Below, one piece after another: positions 26,859-34,832 of a stretch of 64,000 nucleotides of DNA. Below the pieces are notes generated by a model that made no database searches, was not told where the DNA came from, and was given only the letters and a program-made list of their open reading frames with translations. A program made the translations under genes and the position numbers. The DNA is from Mycobacterium simiae (lineage in GTDB: Bacteria; Actinomycetota; Actinomycetes; Mycobacteriales; Mycobacteriaceae), in the NCBI RefSeq assembly GCF_008370645.1, contig NZ_VTZN01000002.1, positions 16,182 through 80,181 of the forward strand, written 5' to 3'. Each line of letters begins with the position of its first letter. Positions within the stretch are counted from its first letter, which is position 1.

Positions 26859-27833
26859 TCAGCCCACGCCCGCATAGGAGTGCAGACCGACAGTCACCAG
26901 GTTAACGAAGAACAAGTTGAAAACCATGGCGACGAATCCGGCGACGTTGATCCAGGCGGCCTTGCGGTCCCGCCACCCGGCGGTCGACCTGGCATGCAAG
27001 TAAGCGGCGTACACCACCCAGGCGACGAACGACACCGTCTCCTTGGGATCCCACCCCCAATACCTGCCCCAGGCCTCCTCGGCCCAGATGGCGCCGAAAA
27101 TCACCCCGAAACCGAACACCGGGAAGGCGAAAATCGTGGTTCGGTAGGCGATCCGATCTAGGGTCTGCGCATCAGGGAACCGCCGCACCAGACGAGCCAG
27201 CGTGCCCTCGGTTTCGGGCTCACCCAGCCGCGACGTGCGCAGCAGAAACAGGATGCTGGCAATACCGGCGACCAGGAACACCCCCGACCCCAGACTGACC
27301 ACCGACACGTGAATGGGCAGCCAGTACGACTGCAGCGCTGGCATCACCGGCGCGGCATTGGCGTAGAGCCAGCGTCCAGACACCGTCAGCAGGACCAAAA
27401 TCGGAACCAGCAGGAAAACCCAGAGCGGCCGGTACTGCGGGCGGCGCAGCACGATCGCCCCCGCAACTAACCCGGACATGCAGGTGAGGTTGATGAACTC
27501 GTACATGTTTCCCCACGGCACCCGCATGGTAGCCAGGCCGCGCAGCACTATGCATGCGGCCAGCAACCCAATGCCGAGGTAGAGCACGGCTAGGCCGGCG
27601 CGCCCGACCCGTTCGTCGAAGGGTCGCTGCGGAGCGTAAGCTACGACGCCGGGAACGCTGCTATCGGCGCCGACCGAACCGACGGCTACCACAACCGGTT
27701 CGAGTTTGCGCCCGCGGACGTAGGCCAGCTCGAAGGCCAGCAACAGCAGCGCCACCACCAACGCCACCACCGCCGAAGTGAACGCCCAGTCGGAGTACCG
27801 GGCCAAACCGATATTGATGTGCGCGGTATTCAT
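26859..27833 (-). CDS. ccsA: Cytochrome c synthase subunit CcsA (System II)
   Basis: 324-aa heme-handling membrane protein with about eight helices. The heme-binding WWD motif is seen as EEAWGRYWGWDPKETVSF, and conserved histidines lie in WLPIHVSVVS and near the C-terminus (YLHARSTAGW). With ResB it forms the synthase that carries heme out and attaches it to CxxCH of cytochrome c precursors in the periplasm. Its ATG overlaps the resB stop (ATGA), and it closes the hemL-to-ccsA run. In H37Rv it is Rv0529. Confidence 0.95.
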   Translation of the reverse strand: MNTAHINIGLARYSDWAFTSAVVALVVALLLLAFELAYVRGRKLEPVVVAVGSVGADSSVPGVVAYAPQRPFDERVGRAGLAVLYLGIGLLAACIVLRGLATMRVPWGNMYEFINLTCMSGLVAGAIVLRRPQYRPLWVFLLVPILVLLTVSGRWLYANAAPVMPALQSYWLPIHVSVVSLGSGVFLVAGIASILFLLRTSRLGEPETEGTLARLVRRFPDAQTLDRIAYRTTIFAFPVFGFGVIFGAIWAEEAWGRYWGWDPKETVSFVAWVVYAAYLHARSTAGWRDRKAAWINVAGFVAMVFNLFFVNLVTVGLHSYAGVG

Positions 27834-29524
27834 GTGACATCCACCTGAGGGCTCCTTCTGACCGCGGTCGGTTCGCTGAACCCGGCCAACAATCGCGCGG
27901 CAAGCCGCTCGAACTCATCACCCCAACCGGAGTTGTCGGTCCGCGCCAGACCGCCTAGCTCGACGTTCACCGTACCTGGAGCGTCGGTGGCCGCGGTGAG
28001 CCGAATCCACACCCGGCGCCGGCGCACCAGCAGGGATACCAGCAGCCCGGCCATCATCGTGATGGCGAACACCAGCACCCAGGTCTGGCCGGGATCGTGG
28101 GAAACCTGCAGGTTGACAAACGGCACGGCACCGTCGAAGCGGACGATGGTGCCGTCTTGATCGAGCCGCACCTGTTCGCCGGCGCGCAGGTTTACCCGCT
28201 TTTGCTTGGTCAGCCGGCCCTGTTCGATGAGCCGGGGATCCAGGGTGAACAACGATTGCGGTCGCCCGGTGTCCAGGCCGGTGTCACCGCGATAGATGTC
28301 GATGGCCACCGCAGGCGCGTCCAGGGCCGGGAACCGCGACGACAACAGCGTGCCGTCGAGCTGTTCGGTGGGTGCCAGCAGGCCCTGGATAGCGATTTGA
28401 TGGTGACGACGTTGCTCGGCTGTCGGATAAGTGCCGGCCGGCGGGTCGATGCGTGCCACTCCCGACGACAGCAGGGTCTGCGGGTTGTCGGGCCGCCATT
28501 GCACGGTTGACGTGCGGGTCTGTCCGTTGGGGAAGGTGACCGTGAAGGTGGGCGCGTAGCCGTGGCCTTGCAGGTAGACCCGGTCGCCGCCGACCCGCAG
28601 CGGATGGTTGACTTCCAGGCGGTAGGGCCGCCACATGTTGGCCGACAGGTCAGAAGTGGCCGGGTCTGCCTGGTAGTCGATGTCTGCGGCGAATGACGTG
28701 GCCTGCCCGGACGGCAGGTAGTGCGCCGCAAAGTCGTTGACCCGGATGCAGATCGGGTGCAGCGACGTGCCGTCGACGGTGTTGCCGGCCCGGAACGAGT
28801 CGAACGCCGCTGGCGACGCCGAGCAGAAGCCGGGGCCGCCGTCGGCGATGACGATGACGTTGCCCTCGTAGCCGAACAGTTTGCCAACGGCCACCGCGAC
28901 CAACAGGCCTAGCAGCGAGAAGTGGAACACAATGTTGCCGAATTCGCGCAGGTAGCCCTTCTCGGCGGACACCTCGTACGTGTCGCCTGAGTGCCGGACG
29001 ATCGTGCGCCAGCCCCGCAATCTCGCCGCGATCGTCTGGGCCACGGTTGCGGGGTCGACCATCGCTTCGGAGCTAGCATGCTTGGGCAGTCGAGCCAGGT
29101 TGCGCGGCGCGGCGACCGGTGTGGCGCGCAGAGTGCGGGCATGCTCGATCATCCGCGGGGTCAGGCAGCCGACCAGGGACACGAATAGCAACACATAGAT
29201 CGCGGTGAACCAGAAGCTGGAGAACACGTCGAAAACCTGCAGCTCGTCCAGCCAGGGGCCGATGACGGGGTGGGCTCGCAGGTAGTCGTCGACCTTGCCG
29301 GCGTTGAGGCTACGCTGCGGCAGCAACGCCCCGGGTATGGCCCCGACCGCCAGCAGAAACAGCAGCACCAGCGCGGTGCCCATCGAGGTCAACGAGCGCC
29401 AGGTGTTGCGCCCCTTCTGCGCGAGCCGGGGCCACCACCCGCTCGCGAGCAGACGCAGAATCGCACCAAAACCCTTGGTTTTGCGCGATTCTGCGTCTGC
29501 TCGCGCGTCAACTCGCGCCGTCAA
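27830..29524 (-). CDS. resB: Cytochrome c biogenesis protein ResB/Ccs1
   Basis: Up to 564 aa. Three N-terminal helices (around SMGTALVLLFLLAVGAIPGA, FWFTAIYVLLFVSLVGCL and VFHFSLLGLLVAVAVGKLFG), a large external domain (residues ~195-480) with FRAGNTVDGTSLHP and NMWRPYRLEVNHPLRVGG, and a last helix near WVLVFAITMMAGLLVSLLV. This is the architecture of ResB, partner of CcsA. The start is uncertain: a TTG at 29524 overlaps the ccdA TGA and fits the coupled run, but it puts a long palindrome (29444-29505) inside the coding region. Start codons after that hairpin are also possible; the first safe conserved part is the TM1 region (NTWRSLTSMGTAL). Corresponds to Rv0528. Confidence 0.9.
   Translation of the reverse strand: MTARVDARADAESRKTKGFGAILRLLASGWWPRLAQKGRNTWRSLTSMGTALVLLFLLAVGAIPGALLPQRSLNAGKVDDYLRAHPVIGPWLDELQVFDVFSSFWFTAIYVLLFVSLVGCLTPRMIEHARTLRATPVAAPRNLARLPKHASSEAMVDPATVAQTIAARLRGWRTIVRHSGDTYEVSAEKGYLREFGNIVFHFSLLGLLVAVAVGKLFGYEGNVIVIADGGPGFCSASPAAFDSFRAGNTVDGTSLHPICIRVNDFAAHYLPSGQATSFAADIDYQADPATSDLSANMWRPYRLEVNHPLRVGGDRVYLQGHGYAPTFTVTFPNGQTRTSTVQWRPDNPQTLLSSGVARIDPPAGTYPTAEQRRHHQIAIQGLLAPTEQLDGTLLSSRFPALDAPAVAIDIYRGDTGLDTGRPQSLFTLDPRLIEQGRLTKQKRVNLRAGEQVRLDQDGTIVRFDGAVPFVNLQVSHDPGQTWVLVFAITMMAGLLVSLLVRRRRVWIRLTAATDAPGTVNVELGGLARTDNSGWGDEFERLAARLLAGFSEPTAVRRSPQVDVT
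29444..29505. repeat. 62-bp hairpin: 21-bp perfect inverted repeat inside the resB 5' end
   Basis: Arms at 29444-29464 and 29485-29505 are exact reverse complements (CGCGAGCAGACGCAG / CTGCGTCTGCTCGCG in their outer parts). Inside, a second short arm pair, CAAAACC (29467-29473) and GGTTTTG (29477-29483), extends the stem to about 28 bp with a 3-nt loop. If resB begins at the TTG 29524 the hairpin is translated. I recall related CGAGCAGACGCA palindromes dispersed in other mycobacterial genomes, which would make it a repeat family member. It could act as an attenuator or RNA processing site between ccdA and resB. Confidence 0.9.
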
Positions 29525-30300
29525 ATCGGCAGCCTCACGTCGGACACCAACGCGTCGCGCAGCCACGAGACCACGTCGTTCCACACCCCGCTGACCAGGG
29601 CGCTGCCCACCGCGATCAGCAACAACCCGCCGAAGATCTGAATGGCCCTGGTGTGCCGGCGCAGCCAGCCCAGGCCCGCCACCGCCCCCGCCGAACCGAA
29701 CGCCAGCAGCACGAAGGGGATGCCCAGCCCCAGGCAATAGGCGATCACCAGCACGATGCCGCGCGCCACACTGGCGCCGTCGGTGGCCGAGGCGACGGCG
29801 ATCACCCCGGTCAGCGTCGGACCCAGGCACGGCGTCCAGCCCAGCGCGAACACCGCGCCGAGCAGCGGCGCGCCCGCCACCGTCGTCAACTGGCGCGGCG
29901 TGAACCGGACCTGACGCTGCAGAGCCGGGATCAGGCCGACGAACACCAGCCCCATCACAATGGTCAGCACACCACCCATTCGCTGCAGCAGCACCTGGTT
30001 GGTGATCAAAGTCGTCGTCATGCCGAGCACGGCCACCGTGCCGAGCACGAACACCACGGTGAACCCGGCCACGAACAGCGCCGCCGATCCGGCGACTCGC
30101 CACCGGGCGGCGGGTGGGGCTTTGATCGCGCCGGGTAGCGGCTCCTCGCTAACGCCAACTACCCCCGCCAGATACGACAGGTAGCCGGGCACCAGCGGCA
30201 CCACACAGGGCGAGGCGAAGGACACCAATCCGGCCAGCACACACACACCTACCGCCACCAGCAGCGGCCCGGCGGCGGCGATCTCGGCTAACCCGTTCAC
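29521..30300 (-). CDS. ccdA: CcdA/DsbD-type thiol-disulfide transporter
   Basis: 259 aa with six membrane helices. The two redox cysteines characteristic of CcdA sit in SFASPCVVPLVPGYLSYLAG (helix 1) and LGWTPCLGPTLTGVIAV (helix 4), each after a Pro. The protein carries reducing equivalents from cytoplasmic thioredoxin across the membrane to the thiol-redox protein that keeps the cytochrome c CxxCH motif reduced. Its partner here is the thioredoxin-like lipoprotein encoded just upstream. The GTG start overlaps that gene's stop (GTGA), and its own stop overlaps the resB TTG. It matches Rv0527. Confidence 0.93.
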   Translation of the reverse strand: MNGLAEIAAAGPLLVAVGVCVLAGLVSFASPCVVPLVPGYLSYLAGVVGVSEEPLPGAIKAPPAARWRVAGSAALFVAGFTVVFVLGTVAVLGMTTTLITNQVLLQRMGGVLTIVMGLVFVGLIPALQRQVRFTPRQLTTVAGAPLLGAVFALGWTPCLGPTLTGVIAVASATDGASVARGIVLVIAYCLGLGIPFVLLAFGSAGAVAGLGWLRRHTRAIQIFGGLLLIAVGSALVSGVWNDVVSWLRDALVSDVRLPI

Positions 30301-30905
30301 TGCGGTCCGGCTAGGGTCGGCGCTTCTTCGGCAGCCACTCGCTGGACCACCGGCTGCAGGTCCTCGACCAGCAACTCCCGCAGAAACACCGCGGCGACCC
30401 GGTGCTGACGGTCGAGCACCAGCGTGGACGGGATGACGGTGGTGGGGTATTTGCCACCGAACGCGATCAGGGTGCGCATCGCCGGGTCATAGATCGACGG
30501 GAAGGTGATGTGCCGGTCGTTGACAAAGTCCTGTGCCGCCTCACGGCTGTTGTCGCGGACGTCGATCCCCAGAAAAGACACCCCCGAGCCCTGGGTGGTG
30601 TCGTACACCCGCTGCAGCTGACTGACCTCGGCCCGGCAGGGCCCGCACCACTGGCCCCACACGTTGATAACGACGACCTGCCCAGGGAAATCGTCGAGTG
30701 ACATCAAGCGCCCGGGGTCCTGCAGGTTCGGCCCGGCCAGCTTTCCGGGGCGGCCGCGGCTGGCCGGTGGATCGTAGAAGATGTCGGTCTTGCCGCCGGG
30801 GGAAACGAATTCGAATGTGCCGCCCTGGGCAACGGCGTCGCGTCCAGAGCATCCGGTCAACAGCGCCGCTACCACGACTCCAAGCGCCAGCCGCCGCATG
30901 GTCAT
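30297..30905 (-). CDS. Thioredoxin-like lipoprotein (ResA/CcsX type)
   Basis: 202 aa. A signal peptide with a lipobox, VVAALLTGC with acylated Cys19, exports it to the outer face of the membrane. The thioredoxin fold has VVINVWGQWCGPCRAEVSQL with the active CGPC, SFLGIDVRDNSREAAQDFV and the cis-Pro loop KYPTTVIPSTLVLD. Such proteins (ResA, CcsX) reduce apocytochrome c with electrons from CcdA, whose gene follows directly. I chose the ATG at 30903-30905, which overlaps the stop of the mutase-like gene upstream (ATGA). Corresponds to Rv0526. Confidence 0.92.
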   Translation of the reverse strand: MTMRRLALGVVVAALLTGCSGRDAVAQGGTFEFVSPGGKTDIFYDPPASRGRPGKLAGPNLQDPGRLMSLDDFPGQVVVINVWGQWCGPCRAEVSQLQRVYDTTQGSGVSFLGIDVRDNSREAAQDFVNDRHITFPSIYDPAMRTLIAFGGKYPTTVIPSTLVLDRQHRVAAVFLRELLVEDLQPVVQRVAAEEAPTLAGPQ

Positions 30906-31510
30906 GCGCCTGCCGGTTCGGCATACACCACGTCGACCAGGCGGTCGCCGTCGTAGATCAGCGAGGTCACCGATGCCAGCGCGCAGCTTCGGCGCCGCGG
31001 GTCGTGCCACAGCCGCCTGCCGGTCAGATGCAGCCGTAGCGTCCACACCGGCAGTTGGTGACTGACGCACACCACCTCGCGGCCGGAAGCGCGGGCCCGC
31101 GCTTTGTCCACCGCCGTGGTCATCCGTTGCGCGATCTGCAAATAAGGCTCTCCCCAGGACGGGGTGAACGGGTTTCGCAATTGCCACCAGACCCGCGGGT
31201 CGCGCCAGGCGCCGTCACCTGGGCTGATGCGCCTGCCCTCGAAGTAGTTTGCCGATTCGATCAATTCGGGATCGGTGTCCACCGTCAGGTCGTGCCGCGC
31301 GGCAATGGGTGCGGCGGTCTCTTGGGCGCGCTGCAGCGGAGAGGCGATCACGGCGACCACGTCGCGATCGGCCAGGAAGTCGGCGACCGCGGCCGCCTGC
31401 ACCCGCCCGGCCTCCGACAAACTGAAGCCGGGTAGCCGGCCGTAGAGGATGCCGCTAGGGTTGTGCACTTCACCGTGGCGCACCACGTGCACGCGGGTCT
31501 CGTCGGCCAT
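30902..31510 (-). CDS. Histidine phosphatase / phosphoglycerate-mutase-like protein
   Basis: 202 aa, histidine phosphatase superfamily, branch 1. Catalytic RHGE is in VHVVRHGEVHNPSG, the second Arg in VIASPLQRAQETAAP and the distal His in EVVCVSHQLPVWTLRL. The substrate is not indicated: relatives include mutases and small-molecule phosphatases. Its place between hemL and the thiol-redox lipoprotein is conserved in M. tuberculosis (Rv0525), suggesting a link to heme supply. The ATG at 31508-31510 shares one base with the hemL stop (TGATG). Cytoplasmic. Confidence 0.9.
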   Translation of the reverse strand: MADETRVHVVRHGEVHNPSGILYGRLPGFSLSEAGRVQAAAVADFLADRDVVAVIASPLQRAQETAAPIAARHDLTVDTDPELIESANYFEGRRISPGDGAWRDPRVWWQLRNPFTPSWGEPYLQIAQRMTTAVDKARARASGREVVCVSHQLPVWTLRLHLTGRRLWHDPRRRSCALASVTSLIYDGDRLVDVVYAEPAGA

Positions 31511-32844
31511 CAAGCTGTGTCCTCTCGGGCGGCGGCACGCGCCGCACCAGGTAGTGCGTTCGCGATCCGGTCGAATGCGTCGTCGTCGAGAGCGGCCGAG
31601 ACGAACCACGCCTCGAACGCACTGCACGGCGGATAGACACCCGCTTCCAGCAGGGCATGAAAGAACGGGGCATAGCGCCACGTTTCGCTGGCCCGTGCCG
31701 ACGCGAAGTCGGTCACCGGCCGGTCGCTGAAGAAGACGCTGAGCATGTTTTCGGCGCGTGGAATCTGATGCGGCACGCGGGCATCGGTGAGCGCCTCGGC
31801 GAGCAGGGCGGCCAACCGGTCGGCGTTGGCGTCCAGCGCGGCGTATACCGCGTCGTCGGCGGCCCGCAGTGTGGCCAGCCCGGCGGCCATGGCCACCGGA
31901 TTTCCGGACAATGTACCGGCCTGATACACCGGCCCCAGCGGCGCCAGCCGCTCCATCACCTCGGCCCGCCCACCGAACGCGGCAGCGGGCAGCCCGCCGC
32001 TCATCACCTTGCCGAACGTGAACAGGTCTGCGGCCACCGGATCGATTCCGTACCAACCGCTTCGGCTGACCCGGAAACCTGTCATCACCTCGTCGACGAT
32101 CAACAGCGCACCATGCTCCGCGGTGATCGAGCGCAGCGCCTGGTTGTACCCGGCCCTGGGTGGCACGACGCCCATGTTGCCCGGGCTGGCCTCGGTAATC
32201 ACCGCGGCAATCTGCTCGCCGTAACGCGCAAAACTCTCCTGAACAGCGTCAATGTCGTTGTAGGGCAAGACGATGGTGTCGGCTGCGGCGGCGCCGGTCA
32301 CCCCAGGCGACGAGGGCAAGCCGAGGGTGGCTACCCCCGAACCCGCGTCAGCCAGCAGCGCATCGACATGGCCGTGGTAGCAGCCGGAAAACTTGACGAT
32401 TTTGGCCCGGCCAGTGAACCCGCGGGCCAGCCGGACCGCGCTCATGGTGGCCTCGGTGCCGGAGTTGACCAGCCGTATCCGCTGCACGGGTGCTACCCGC
32501 GCGATGATCTCGGCAGCCAGCTCGGTTTCGGCCGGCGTCGGCGCCCCGAACGACAGGCCGTGGGCGGCGGCCTTGGCCACGGCGTCGACGACAGCGGGGT
32601 GCGCGTGACCGAGGATCATCGGACCCCAGGAGCAGACCAAGTCGACGTAGCGGTTGCCGTCGGCGTCGGTGAGCCAGCACCCGCGGGCTTCGGTGATGAA
32701 CCGCGGGGTGCCGCCGACAGCCGTGAAAGCGCGCACCGGCGAGTTCACCCCGCCGGGGATGACCGTGCAGGCATCCTCGAACAGCTTCGCCGACGCCTGC
32801 ACAGCTCCGCCAATCTGCGAGGTGGCCTGGTCGGTGCTACCCAT
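31510..32844 (-). CDS. hemL: Glutamate-1-semialdehyde 2,1-aminomutase HemL
   Basis: 444-aa PLP enzyme that forms 5-aminolevulinate from glutamate-1-semialdehyde in the C5 heme pathway. Motifs: [51 protein letters not shown], the gating-loop region, [11 protein letters not shown], and the PLP lysine K279 in [13 protein letters not shown]. The start ATG 32842-32844 ([10 protein letters not shown]) agrees with relatives; the open frame upstream to 33144 is antisense low-complexity. hemB, the next enzyme of the pathway, lies near the other end of the window. As I recall, the M. tuberculosis copy is 462 aa; the difference lies in the loop after GSGVATLGL. Confidence 0.95.
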   Translation of the reverse strand: MGSTDQATSQIGGAVQASAKLFEDACTVIPGGVNSPVRAFTAVGGTPRFITEARGCWLTDADGNRYVDLVCSWGPMILGHAHPAVVDAVAKAAAHGLSFGAPTPAETELAAEIIARVAPVQRIRLVNSGTEATMSAVRLARGFTGRAKIVKFSGCYHGHVDALLADAGSGVATLGLPSSPGVTGAAAADTIVLPYNDIDAVQESFARYGEQIAAVITEASPGNMGVVPPRAGYNQALRSITAEHGALLIVDEVMTGFRVSRSGWYGIDPVAADLFTFGKVMSGGLPAAAFGGRAEVMERLAPLGPVYQAGTLSGNPVAMAAGLATLRAADDAVYAALDANADRLAALLAEALTDARVPHQIPRAENMLSVFFSDRPVTDFASARASETWRYAPFFHALLEAGVYPPCSAFEAWFVSAALDDDAFDRIANALPGAARAAAREDTA

Positions 32845-32879
32845 GCCGACCAGTGTCCCAGCCTTGGCCGCCCGTTCAA

Positions 32880-33041
32880 CTACAGGGTGTAAGACATGGC
32901 GGCTCCTGCGGCGAATGCAACCAGCGGCTGCGGTGAGCCTGGTTCGCTGTGGCGCAGCGTGCCTAGCAGGTCCTCGCCAGTGTTGACCGGTTGGCCGGCG
33001 AATTCGACGATGACATCGCCGGCCCGCAGCCCCGAGCGGTG
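32880..33041 (-). pseudogene. Relic of a PDZ domain (HtrA-type serine protease C-terminus)
   Basis: The minus-strand frame ending at TAG 32880-32882 reads [20 protein letters not shown] and then [19 protein letters not shown]. This is the carboxylate-binding second half of a PDZ domain as in HtrA/PepD proteases (xAGLRxGDVIxxxxGxPVxxxxDL). No protease domain or start is found upstream; instead the region is followed on the opposite strand by the damaged stress gene at 33162. It is 36 bp upstream of the hemL start and could now serve only as its leader. Confidence 0.55.
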
Positions 33042-33161
33042 ACGCCGCGACCGGCGCCGGTGACGACGCGGTGGTCGTTTTCACCGGCACAACCCCGGAC
33101 CACCGATGATCAGCGCGGCGACGGCCGCTGTCATGCCGCCGCAAACACGCTAGGAGAAGCG

Positions 33162-33641
33162 ACGAGCGAGTCAGCGTTCACCACCGAGGAACGCAACGAC
33201 GCACCGAATCTGGGGCAACGGCTGGTCGGATTCTTCGACACCTGCGCCGCAGCGCAGCAGCTGGTTGATCGGATGTCCGATGCCGGGTTCCCGGTCGAGC
33301 ATGTTCGGATAGTCGGCGACGGCCTGCGCACCATCGAACATGTCACTGGCCGCATGACAAAAGGCAAAGCGGCGTTGACAGGTGCGGCCAGCGGAGCCTG
33401 GATCGGAGCGCTGCTGGGTCTGCTGTTCCTGCTCTTCGCCGTCGGCCCGTATGGGCTGTGGGTATGGGTGCTGGTTTCTGTCGGCCGCTCCGCAGCCCGG
33501 ACCGCCAACTGGCGACGGCCGTCCGATGCCGCGTTGTGGCACCGCCACGACCTGGTCTACGTTGGCGTCGGATCGACGCAGGGTCGACCCACGGCAAAGG
33601 ATCGTCGCGGTGCGCTAGGGGCATCACGCCGACGATCATGA
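33162..33641 (+). pseudogene. General-stress-protein-17M-like gene, probably inactivated
   Basis: The frame encodes [12 protein letters not shown], then GQRLVGFFDTCAAAQQLVDR, GFPVEHVRIVGDGLRTIEHV, TGRMTKGKAALTGAASGAWI and a hydrophobic GALLGLLFLLFAVGPYG; this is the GSP17M-like domain with its glycine zipper membrane segment. A good GGAGAAG ribosome site at 33153-33159 is followed, where ATG is expected, by ACG (33162-33164). After about residue 110 the sequence turns into Arg-rich, non-family residues, suggesting a frameshift too. The next upstream ATG in frame (32991) gives an unlikely N-terminus antisense to the PDZ relic. I treat it as a pseudogene, but translation from another start cannot be excluded. 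Confidence 0.55.
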
Positions 33642-33660
33642 GGAACTGGGGTAAACCGGC

Positions 33661-33990
33661 ATGTCAGCCAACGATGTAGAGCACGAAGTGGTGGTTTATT
33701 GGCGGCCGGGCTGCCCGTTCTGTTGGCGGCTGCGCAGGGCGCTGCGGCGACACCGGCTGGCGACCCGGGAAGTCAACATTTGGACCGATCCGGACGCGGC
33801 TGCGGTGGTCCGCTCGATCGCTGCCGGCAACGAGACCGTCCCCACCGTGGTCGTCGGCGACCTCGCCATGGTCAACCCCACCGCGAGTGAGGTCATTGAC
33901 GCGGTCCGCAGTCGGGCGCCGCAGCTTCTCGGTCAGCAGGCTGCGGACCGGGGTTGGTGGTCTGCCTTGCGGGGATCAGCGCGTCCCTGA
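33661..33990 (+). CDS. Mycoredoxin/glutaredoxin-like protein (CPFC active site)
   Basis: 109 aa, thioredoxin fold. The redox motif is VVYWRPGCPFCWRLRRAL with CPFC near residues 19-22; the cis-Pro loop is ETVPTVVVGDLAMVNPTAS. It resembles mycobacterial mycoredoxins, which reduce mixed disulfides with mycothiol; Mrx1 carries CGYC, so CPFC marks another branch. A short tail (GWWSALRGSARP) extends the fold. The ATG follows the damaged stress gene by 19 bp. The 3' end overlaps the convergent DUF427 gene by 15 bp. Likely role: cytosolic thiol repair, with an unknown client. Confidence 0.82.
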   Translation: MSANDVEHEVVVYWRPGCPFCWRLRRALRRHRLATREVNIWTDPDAAAVVRSIAAGNETVPTVVVGDLAMVNPTASEVIDAVRSRAPQLLGQQAADRGWWSALRGSARP

Positions 33991-34287
33991 CTCGCCCCCG
34001 GGTTCGCCTTCCACGATCACTCCTTTCCAGAACGCGACGTGGTTCTTGATCTGCTGGGCCCGCGGGCTGGGGTCAGGGTAGTACCAGGCAGCGTCCGTGT
34101 TGGTTTGGCCGTCCACCACGACGGTGTAGTAGTGCGCCGTCCCCTTCCACGGACATATGGACGTGGTCGGGCTGTCCAGCAGGTACTCGCGGTGCACTGA
34201 TTCGGGCGGGAAGTAATCATTGCCTTCCACTTTGACGGTCTGCGGCACTTCGGCCAGCACGGTCCCGTTCCAGCGGGCGCGGATCAT
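33976..34287 (-). CDS. DUF427 protein
   Basis: 103 aa. It begins MIRARWNGTVLAEVPQTVKV and contains YFPPESVHREYLLDSPTTSICPWKGTAHYYTVV (split here as two motifs around SPTTSICPWKG) and AAWYYPDPSPRAQQIKNHVAFW, all diagnostic of DUF427, a small beta-rich 'CENP-V-like' fold found in many actinobacteria, with a conserved Cys next to W-K-G and the last motif HVAFWKGV. Function unknown. The start at 34287 has a strong GGAGG 8 bp upstream; longer frames lack it. Confidence 0.85.
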   Translation of the reverse strand: MIRARWNGTVLAEVPQTVKVEGNDYFPPESVHREYLLDSPTTSICPWKGTAHYYTVVVDGQTNTDAAWYYPDPSPRAQQIKNHVAFWKGVIVEGEPGGESGTR

Positions 34288-34401
34288 TCCGCTCACCTCC
34301 TCACTGTCGCTGTTCAGTTCTCGAGGTGCACCGTATCGGGCCTGCGCGCAGAAGAATCGCGCGGCCTGGCGATGGGCAACCAGAATAGGTTGAATGATGG
34401 C

Positions 34402-34797
34402 ATGCAATTTCCCCAACGGCTCGCCCGGTTCAACCGTTATGTCACCAACCCCATTCAGCGTTTGTGGGCCGGGTGGATGCCGCTGTACGGCATTCTCGAG
34501 CATGTCGGGCGCCGCTCCGGCAAGCCGTACCGCACGCCGCTGGTGGTGTGCCGGGCCGAACGCGACGGGCAGCCTGCGGTAGTCATCATGCTGACCTATG
34601 GACCTAATCGGGACTGGCTGAAGAACCTCACGGCGGCCGGCGGCGGGCGGATGCGGCGCTCCGGGAAGACCTTCAGGGTCACCGATCCTCAAGTCATGCC
34701 TAAGGCCGAGGCGGCATCGCACGTGGCCCGAGGGTTGCGGCCAATTTTCGCGCGGCTGCCGTTCGAGCAGGCGGTGCTGCTCACTCGGACTTCCTGA
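34402..34797 (+). CDS. DUF385 / deazaflavin-dependent nitroreductase family protein (Rv0523c-like)
   Basis: 131 aa, the same length as I recall for Rv0523c. Family features: LARFNRYVTNPIQRLWAGW, LEHVGRRSGKPYRTPLVV (the split-barrel RRSG-x-YRTPL motif) and VIMLTYGPNRDWLKNLTAAGGGRM. Members of this fold (Ddn and relatives) bind deazaflavin F420 and reduce quinones or nitro compounds; others bind no cofactor. The ATG at 34402 gives the family N-terminus; an upstream ATG at 34372 adds ten residues. Divergent from DUF427 with a 114-bp gap. Confidence 0.82.
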   Translation: MQFPQRLARFNRYVTNPIQRLWAGWMPLYGILEHVGRRSGKPYRTPLVVCRAERDGQPAVVIMLTYGPNRDWLKNLTAAGGGRMRRSGKTFRVTDPQVMPKAEAASHVARGLRPIFARLPFEQAVLLTRTS

Positions 34798-34832
34798 GCC
34801 CGGGTGAGGCTAGTCCGGCCGGCGGGTAACGA

